Below are positions 56,951 to 64,000 of a stretch of DNA of 64,000 nucleotides, in pieces. Origin of the DNA: Telmatactis stephensoni (Eukaryota; Cnidaria; Anthozoa; Actiniaria; Isophelliidae); contig JALIZF010001779.1 of the NCBI GenBank assembly GCA_029948255.1, positions 1-64,000 of the forward strand, read 5' to 3'. Made by a program: the position numbers and the translations under genes. Under the pieces are notes generated by a model, which was given only the letters and a program-made list of their open reading frames with translations, ran no database searches and was not told the DNA's origin. Numbering within the stretch: position 1 is the first letter of the stretch; each line of letters starts with the position of its first letter.

Positions 56951-58249
56951 ATACACAGTCATTTAAATCTACCAGTTTTTAGAAGCTTATTGTTGTATAA
57001 TGTATTTTCTTTACCTTAAACGTCTTGCTTTATTTTTCCAAAAACGTTTGAGAGTTTATTTCTTACAAATATACTTTGTAAGCCTCAACATCCCCAGCCT
57101 GTTTGCACTATGCGAAAGTCTGTTTGTTTTGCAAATCTGTCAACAACAGCATTTAAGTGGAATACGCGAGTGACACGGCAAATTTTGGTAGAGCCTAAGG
57201 TTCCGTCGTCTTGGTTTGGAGGCCTAAAAATAGTGTCCAAAAGATTCTTCTAGATGTGAAAATGCCCAGTAAGAGTGAAATCTAAAATGTCTACGTCTAC
57301 TCCTGTAATTCCACATGTTATACTTGCCAGGATAAATTTTACATTTTTTCTAACCATCACAAATTTGCCGGTAAATATTAAAAGCAATGAAATCGTACAA
57401 TCAATGTGATCGCCGTAAACGGCGAGATCGAATGACACCGGGCGTGTCCTTTTTTTGTATTTAAAAATACAAGACATGCCAATCAAACTATCTGAAATCT
57501 CACATTCACATGTGCATAGAGCATGAGAAAATTAATACAGGGTTGTCGGCTATCGTTGGCAGAGGAGTGAGTATTAGTTATTAGAAGTTAAAGAAAGTAA
57601 AGATTCTCTGAACGAAAGTGTTGAAGATGACTTAAATATGGCAGGCGCCGAAATTGAAGTTGTCAAAGGATATTTTTTGAGAAGTCTCAACTACAATCTC
57701 AATCGGTCTTCAAATTTAAGTACAAAGAGAGCCGAAACTTGCTATTGTTTAAGCTTGAATTGTCACCATGCAATTGTCGAGTATTTGTCGAGTATTGACC
57801 TTTGATCAAGTAAGCATGGAGATATCAGTTAGAATCTCTGAATGAATTTTGACATTTTCCACCAAATACTTCTTTATTTGATTTATCTTTTTGCTTAAAC
57901 AACTTTTTCAAAATTTGTGCGCTGAATTTCTTTGTTTTTTATTATCATTCACATTCCGTACAAAGTTTGATATAAACGGCTAGGCCTTTCGAAAATGGTC
58001 TTCCTTAGATTACTAATTTATGCAAATGTAATGAAATGAGAGTATTGTGCACGTGAGAACGTAATCACTAAGATTACTTGATAGTAAAATGCATTCAGGT
58101 GTGACCAAAATATTATTGTAAACATCAGTGTTTTTTGTGAAATGTCCTTTTTTGTGTGAAATGACTTGTGCGAAAAGACTTTTGTGCGAAATAACTGAAT
58201 ACCGAATTCGGCTACAACTACTACTACTACGTTTTGAAGCCTTGTCCAC

Positions 58250-58460
58250 GGCGCGATAGATGTGATTTGGCACGGTGTAAATTTAAGGGCAATATAGGCA
58301 TAATTTCAAAGCACGATTCCAAGGCACGACAGGCACGATTCCAAGGCACGGTAGGCGCGATTTCCAGGGCACGATAGGCATAATTTCAAGGCACGATTCC
58401 AAGGCACGACAGGTACGATTCCAAGGCACGGTAGGCGCGATTTGGGCACGATCTTCAGAA
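58250..58460 (+). repeat. 80-bp tandem repeat of ~20-bp subunits
   Basis: Unit with CAAGGCACGATTCCAAGGCA and GGTAGGCGCGATTT, about 2.4 copies at 80-bp period. Confidence 0.85.
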
Positions 58461-58680
58461 AATGACGATGAAAAGTGAATCAAGTGTCCAGCGTAAATGT
58501 CTGATTTTTAGAAGAGGCAGTCGAGATTTTACCTCAATATCTTTAAGTTATCTTTCTTGTATTAGAAAAAAGCGATACCAGTTAGAACCTTGATATATTT
58601 GCTTCAGTTTTTGCAAAATACAAAAGTGTTCTGTGATAAAATGTTTAAAATACGGCAAAAATAAAACTTTTTTTGTATAG

Positions 58681-58840
58681 GAAATAATATGGTTACGAGT
58701 GCAATTTAGAATAAATTTGCACGAGTGAGTTTTCAAAGAGTTCAAAATTGCACGAGCCCGTAGGGCGAGTGCAATTTGTGCTCTTTGAAAACTCACGAGT
58801 CAAATTTATTCTAAATTGCACGAGTAAACCATATTATTTC
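58681..58840. mobile_element. 160-bp hairpin element
   Basis: Ends GAAATAATATGGTTACGAGT and complement; a nested inner stem surrounds the apex GAGCCCGTAGGGCGAG near 58760. Confidence 0.85.
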
Positions 58841-59409
58841 CTTTTAATAATATACATGCAAAAATTCAAGCAAAATTTTCAAGTTTTCTGTAGCTTTTCA
58901 GTTGAAAAATCAGGTTAGCGCGCACTCAGTGTTCGAAAGTGACCTGACGATGTCGTCACCAAGCGCATGCACAAGGAAAAAATTCAAAACTTTTCACCCG
59001 AAACTTGGGCACTTTTTGATATTTTTCTTGCATATTTTCGACAATTTTGGAAACAAATCCCGCTAAAAGTGTTTTATAAATTGTTTCTTTGATGAATAAA
59101 AAGAGGAATTTGAAGTTTTAGTGCATTTTGAATGTTTTCTGCTGAAAGAAATTTGCACTAAATTTCCTTTTTTTGGCACTAAATTTCCTTTTTTCTGCAC
59201 TAAATTTCCTCGAAACAGCACTGCTCTTAGCCAATCAGCATCGAGAAATTTTTGCATGTATATTATTAGGACTGAAAACTCGACAAGCAGCGATGTACAC
59301 CAACAACGTGCGCAGGGCCTTAACCATTGGCCGTCTCTGATTAACAGTTTGTCTCACATCTTTAGACCCAAATCTCGAAGCCAGTAACTGTCTAAATCCA
59401 AAATTGAAA

Positions 59410-59826
59410 TTTTGTTACCTTCATTAGAAGCGGTGGAATCAGGTTGTGTGTTATCGTCCAGCCATGGAAGTGAAACTGAAAGTTTTCCGTCTAAGGCAAG
59501 TTCCACATTTCGTTCAGTTGGCTCAGCAGCCATGCCATTAAAAGGCCGAAACATGTCAATTCTTCGATTGTGTCCATGGGCAACAAGCATGTTGGCCATG
59601 TCAGATTTTCCATTGACTCGATTAAGTCAATGTAGTCACGAGGGCTTTCGGCCCTCAAAACGAATTTAAGTGCATATATAATGCCATGTGGACATGCCAT
59701 TGAAGCCCATCCACCTGAACAGCCCCAGAGCTTCATGAAAGCTTTCTTGAACTTCTCGTCATTTTTGTATCTACTGCAGAATGCAGTAGATACTATGTCA
59801 TCGTGTTGAAAATGGATATACTTCAT
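59410..59826 (-). pseudogene. Transposase core fragment (KDZ/HMGXB3-like), frameshifted
   Basis: The minus-strand frame reads FMKLWGCSGGWASMACPHG and LRAESPRDYIDLIESM, then must change frame near 59607 to continue as DMANMLVAHGHNRRIDMF, GMAAEPTERNV and SLPWLDD. Both pieces match one continuous conserved region that I recall from coral and anemone KDZ-type transposase proteins (annotated HMGXB3-like), so a small deletion seems to have broken the frame. The second piece ends at a GAAG/GTAACA splice donor near 59417. A TCTGCAG acceptor near 59778 may start the exon. Confidence 0.6.
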
Positions 59827-59994
59827 GCTTCACTCAAATTATGAGATCATGGTATATTGGTATTCACCAGGAACATGTATGAGTTCTGACACGAAGTTCG
59901 ATACTTGTTAACAATAGAAAGTGTTAACAATAGAAAAGTCGGAATATTTTCGGAAATACACGGGAACAAACAAGTAAAGGCGAAATGACATACG

Positions 59995-60605
59995 AATATC
60001 GACCGAATGTCTTTCGGAATTACGGACAGGTAACTGACAAGCACGAAGTTTCATGTGACTGACGACTGTTGACAAGTTTGACAGGAATTCAAGTCAAAAA
60101 TCTTAACTTGGTAAGTGATGTTTTTAACAATGTTTTTATGCCCATTGATAAGGCTCAGCTTTAATAGAATGTGTCAGGTTTATTCTTATGGAGAATTTTT
60201 AAATCATTATTCAATTTTGAGATTGTTTTTGAGCCGGCCGGTAAGTAATACAATACTGATTGAAGTGTTCGTCTCGATCTCGGCGTTTGAGCCTTTCGCA
60301 AATGATCTATCTTAATAGCAACAGTAAACAAGTTTACAACGATTGCGTGTAAACTATCATCAAATAACTCACTTCATTATATAATATTTCAGCTCCTATT
60401 AAGGAAATGTAATGGCCTTCAGTATGTACGAAGAGCTCAAACGTGGATCTTGATAAACACTAGCAAATCCTTTTATAAAACCTATGGCACTGTCTATGAA
60501 AGCTGTCTCTATTGATGGACGTAAAAACATTGTTAAAAATATCACTTACCAAAGTATTTTCCGAACGTAGTTTAATTTCCGAAAGACATCAGTCGAGGTA
60601 ATAAC
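59995..60605. mobile_element. Palindromic element between transposase exons
   Basis: ATGTCTTTCGGAATTA near 60008 and TAATTTCCGAAAGACAT near 60580 are inverted, as are ACTTGGTAAGTGATGTTTTT (60107) and its complement near 60552. Middle of about 370 bp. Probably inserted into an intron. Confidence 0.65.
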
Positions 60606-60678
60606 AAACTGCCCTGTCCAACTCCATAAAATTCATCTTCATCATTCTTTGATCTTCGTGTTTTCTTTTCAATGTATT

Positions 60679-62003
60679 TCACATTGTCAAAAATATTTCT
60701 ATAACACTTCTGCAGTAGATACATGCACCTTTCAGGTGCCTTTTATTTGATATGGCATTACGCACTTTCAACTTTGAACCTGTAGTTGGGCACCCTATTG
60801 ATTTAGCAAACAATTTCACTTCCATCAGATTCGAGTTGTTTAACAATTCCAGCAATCTTTCCTCTGTGAGCTCCCGACATTCTGCTTCAAGATCACCGCC
60901 ACTTCTTTTCACTTTTCGATGTTCCATGTTCAGGAGCAAAGCACTTTTCCTTGTTTGTTTGCCAATGAAAGGCGCCCAAAGTAAGAGATTTGGCTGAATG
61001 TTTAACTCTTTTACTGCTCGATCACGAAAGCCTTGTAGAATCATTGACAGCTCAACCTTGTGCCAAAATCTGTCACTGTTAACAAGATCTGCTTCCTCAG
61101 TTTTATATTCTTCAGGCAATTCCAAACTTGAGGAGGGACAATCAAATGCTACTTTTTTATTTAAATCCATGATTAGAGTGGTCGGGTGGTATCCACAGAG
61201 CATGCAATGAAAATCGTATCGATGGGCGCTCATACTATCAAAATGCAGAAAAGCATTCATTACTGTCTGTGCATGCAGCGTTTTATTTATTTGGCTTTCA
61301 ATCACATTGACGATACTGCCTATGGGAAGGTGTTGCTGCAGACATTGCCTCAAGAATTTAAGAACATCAAGGCCAATAAGGAACTTGTCATCAAAGTTAT
61401 GGACACCATAATCATGTTCTTGGTATCTATAACACACATGGCAGTTTGGACACTTTTTAAAGAAAGTCTCCACTCCCTCGTAAAGATTTTGCATGGTGAG
61501 CACAGAAGCACGATTTGTTATCCTTATTGACGATACCAGTTTGGTTTGGCAGTAAAAGCATATTGTTTCCTTTGGGGCAAATCTCTTTGTGGGTAGCGAT
61601 TCGAACGTAGTGTGGTTCTCGATATCCATAGGAACAATCTTCTCTTCTTTCAGGTATCTGCACATTCGTGTTAATGTCATAGGATCCGTTGGCGGGTATA
61701 TTACTTTTTCATCCTCTACTGGTGGGGCGGTATCAGCAATTGTATTTCCGTCATTCGGACGATCATATTCGGTACCGAGTTTTCCTTCCCGAAACACATC
61801 AAAAAGCTTTTGCTGATGTAGATACCAAGAAGAAATAAATTTATGAATGCATGTAATTTTCCTTCGGCAACAGCGGCAATCCAAAGTACCATTAGAAAAA
61901 TCTGCCGTCACTACTACCCGCCCGAAACGTGAGAAATAATTGACATTTCCATCAAAAACGGAGAAATGCATGAATCGTTTTCCGTCGGCATAGGCACAAC
62001 CAA
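60679..62003 (-). pseudogene. SWIM-finger, cysteine-cluster part of a KDZ/HMGXB3-like transposase
   Basis: The N-terminal part carries HFSVFDGNVNYFSRFGRVVV and a SWIM-type zinc finger, CRCCRRKITCIHKFISSWYL. Two zinc-ribbon-like clusters follow (CFYCQTK...CPNCHVCYRY; CMLCGYHP followed by LIMDLNKKVAFDC), then a SAP-like helix pair near the C-terminus (AKSIGCPTTGSKLKVRNAI). These are the kinds of modules that accompany KDZ transposases. The frame is open to 60679. At its 5' end the reading must shift from the frame of 61914-62294, where CPLVVPMP occurs, around 61975-62005, which indicates a 1-2 nt indel. The DDE core expected next is at 59.4-59.8 kb on the same strand. Confidence 0.65.
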
Positions 62004-62294
62004 GGGACACTTGCTTTCTTCCGCGAGTGCCTGAAGTCTCTTGCAACTTTCAATTCGCTCCTCGGAAAAAATCCTCAAAGTTCCTGTTTTGGACAGATCT
62101 TCCAAATTTTCCTGTAGCAATTCTACTTTCACGGGAAAGGCTACATTTTCTCCGACATTCTGGAGATGACGGCACTTGGCACTTGGTAGTCCACTTCTCC
62201 AAGCAATTCTCATATTATCCACACATTCCGTAACTTCACATTGGACTCCTGCGCTTTCACCATCCATTATTTTTTGACATGTATAGGATAGCAA
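62004..62294 (-). pseudogene. Upstream coding part of the same transposase gene
   Basis: Reads VELLQENLEDLSKTGTLRIF and ERIESCKRLQALAEESKCPL, a helical region that precedes the SWIM finger in related proteins as I remember them. The frame ends at a stop at 61914, beyond the inferred shift. Confidence 0.5.
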
Positions 62295-62305
62295 ACGCCA
62301 CCTTT

Positions 62306-62575
62306 TTAGCTGTTTCTCACAAAAAAAGGGTCATTTTTTTTGTCAACACAAATTGGCCCTTGCTTGTCAATTCCATGTCTATCTTTGCAATGCCTGTGAA
62401 TACTTCTAGCAAGCATATGTTTTCCGCAAATGGGACAGTCGATACTCTCCGAGGGATTTCTTAAAGATGTTTTGCCGGGCCCACTAGGTTTAACTTCAAG
62501 GTCTTCCTGTTTCTTGTTCTGATCCAGTTCTTGGTCTTTTTTGGAAATGGGCTCTGAACTAATTTCAAATTGCAT
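62306..62575 (-). CDS. C2H2 finger-bearing segment, same gene
   Basis: The frame has an acidic/Lys-rich linker followed by IDCPICGKHMLARSIHRHCK and DRHG, giving a C2H2-type finger. It overlaps the end of the next upstream frame (62565-62921) by only 11 bp, in a different phase, so a third frameshift or an unrecognised intron separates them. Confidence 0.5.
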   Translation of the reverse strand: MQFEISSEPISKKDQELDQNKKQEDLEVKPSGPGKTSLRNPSESIDCPICGKHMLARSIHRHCKDRHGIDKQGPICVDKKNDPFFVRNS

Positions 62576-62921
62576 GTTTCCGCTCTTCTCCTCTGGACCT
62601 TGGCTTCAGGTGGTTGCTCAAATGTACAATGAAAGGGTCCTTGTTGATGACGGTTGATTTGCATACGGGACAGTGATAATGTGCTCTCGTGCTCTTAATC
62701 TGTTCCCCATGGATTGCTTTGCACGGATAACATGACATGCCTTCATGGAACACAACACGTGAGGCATGACTTTGAAGGAAATGTCTCTTACGGTGGTAAG
62801 GAGTGTCGAAAACTTTGTCACACAAACAACAGTGTTTGTGATGCTTTTTGATATTACAAGTATCGCTGTGATACTCTAAAAAATGACCATCGAAATTGAA
62901 TTCGTTCTTGACATTATCCAT
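62565..62921 (-). CDS. N-terminal C2H2 zinc fingers of the transposase-like gene
   Basis: Starts at the ATG at 62921 (MDNVKNEFNF). Fingers include CCLCDKVFDTPYHRKRHFLQ-SH and YHCPVCKSTVINKDPFIVHL-SNH, with another Cys pair between them (CYPCK). C2H2 fingers at the N-terminus would give DNA or protein contacts. The product and downstream frames are on the same strand in the order expected of one long gene running to 55.26 kb. Confidence 0.6.
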   Translation of the reverse strand: MDNVKNEFNFDGHFLEYHSDTCNIKKHHKHCCLCDKVFDTPYHRKRHFLQSHASRVVFHEGMSCYPCKAIHGEQIKSTRAHYHCPVCKSTVINKDPFIVHLSNHLKPRSRGEERKHAI

Positions 62922-62982
62922 GTCAGACACTATGAAGGCAATAGGGAAACTTATTTTAGTCAATCAAAACTAAAAAATGTGA

Positions 62983-63174
62983 AGAAAAGAAAAGAAAAGA
63001 AAAGAAAAGTGCAACATTTGGCCAAAATTCCCAGTAATACTTCAATAGCTTTTTCCCAAGATAGATGTTGATTGAGTCCTGTACTAGCCAAAGCTTACTA
63101 TTGTGCACTGACAATGATAGTTGCCAGTAAAGCATCTAAAAAAAATAAAATGAAATGAAATGAAATGAAATGAA
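62983..63174 (+). repeat. (AAAAG)n and (AAATG)n microsatellites
   Basis: GAAAAGAAAAGAAAAG at 62983-63009 and AATGAAATGAAATGAAATG at 63148-63174. Confidence 0.95.
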
Positions 63175-63239
63175 TTACTAAATTAGATCTATATGTTCAA
63201 AATAGCTTTAGTGTCATTAGTCGACCTCGATATATTCCT

Positions 63240-63500
63240 TGCCAGTGCTAATAGTCAATTGTGATGTGTTGCTTTCCATTTGCAATAGTCCTGCGTGACG
63301 TCATTTTCCTGGCCAGTGACAATAGTCAAGCGTGACGTATTCCTTTCCAGTGATGTCATATTCCTGGCCAGTGACAATAGTCAAACGTGACGTATTCCTT
63401 TCCAGTGACAACATATTCCTGGCCAGTGACAATAGTGAAGCGTGATGTATTCCTTTCCAGTGACGTCATATCCTTGGCCAGTGACAATAGTGGTCGGTTG
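63240..63500 (+). repeat. 55-bp tandem repeat with CRE-like motifs
   Basis: About four and a half units with CCTGGCCAGTGACAATAGTC at 63308, 63363, 63418 and 63472 (period 55, 55, 54). Units also contain GTGACGTCAT/GTGATGTCAT and CGTGACGTATTC, which match or approach the TGACGTCA CREB/ATF site. Confidence 0.85.
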
Positions 63501-64000
63501 TTTTTACTAATCAATGACAGTCATCAACGATTATAGGGTAATGTCTATATTATACAGATCAGTGGTGTATATCTGACCAGTAAAAAAATGTAGGCTTTTG
63601 CTCATAAAAATTATCCTCCTCTTATTAATTATTAAAAAAAAAATCATGATCTGGGTTCTACATGTAAAATTGACCACGGATTCCAAATTTTAAATACGAT
63701 GCGTCATATTTTCCCTAGTTTAAATGGTTACAGCCGTTTAAACAATTTGTAGAATTAACAGTTAATAAAAATATAGATAATGAATACACATACACTTAAT
63801 TATTAGATGCTCCTGCTAACAGTATATTTTCAAACAATGCAGATAAGTCACAATGCAGATGAGCCAATTTATCTGTTATAAAAGCAAAATTCCTTGCCTT
63901 AACATACTTGAGACAAACTTAAGGTGTCACAGGGTAATTTCACCACACAGATTTAATTAAATTTCACATTATCAAGATGTTGATAAAAGTGAAAATTGTT
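63501..64000. other. Intergenic window end
   Basis: AT-rich. No gene or repeat recognised. Confidence 0.4.

Larger units (their letters stand above)
56447..59409. other. Intron-like or intergenic stretch
   Basis: No convincing exon. Holds GGCACGAT-type arrays and a hairpin, listed separately, and a three-copy 25-bp repeat (CACTAAATTTCCTTTTTT) at 59155-59213. Confidence 0.4.

Noticed and set aside
1..64000. CRISPR array, bacterial operon or phage
   Set aside because: No regularly spaced repeats with unique spacers, no ribosome-binding-site-led gene runs, and clear spliceosomal introns.

Overview
The window looks like animal nuclear DNA, most likely from a cnidarian such as a stony coral or sea anemone. 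This is inference. It is AT-rich, has spliced genes with GT/AG introns, very low coding density, many short inverted-repeat elements, a tRNA-derived SINE, and gene families common in coral and anemone genomes. No bacterial operon, rRNA gene or CRISPR array was seen.

Layout. 1-6.9 kb is repeat-rich intergenic DNA with palindromic MITE-like elements, one with a 10-bp target duplication. 6970-21970 is a retrovirus-like Gypsy LTR element with two 665-bp LTRs that look identical. It carries gag, a TTTAAAC frameshift site, protease, RT-RNase H and an env-like remnant, but no integrase. Its pol frame is split by a 7,012-bp DNA transposon (10646-17657) with perfect 18-bp terminal repeats. Removing the transposon plus one 2-bp CA duplication restores the pol frame. 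The transposon carries an apparently intact five-exon, 1,347-residue transposase gene resembling the CACTA/EnSpm group.

22-27 kb holds a 3-kb element with ~590-bp inverted arms, a nuclease-family pseudogene fragment and a LINE tail. 27522-35915 is the best ordinary host gene: a four-exon leucine-rich-repeat GPCR with two in-phase 72-bp LRR exons and a single exon for all seven membrane helices.

36-55 kb is almost entirely repeats: palindromes, elements with terminal hairpins, a SINE, a fold-back copy of a RecQ-like helicase first exon, a TTA-flanked Harbinger-like element and a PHD-finger exon.

55.2-63 kb carries, on the minus strand, pieces of a large transposase-type gene or gene set: C2H2 fingers, a SWIM finger with cysteine clusters, a DDE-like region, then an ORF that fuses a Ulp1-like cysteine protease, a PHD-like finger and a SprT-like zinc protease. 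At least two frameshifts interrupt the upstream part, so this copy is probably a decaying KDZ/HMGXB3-like element, although the protease ORF is intact.

All identifications come from reading motifs. No database search was run.
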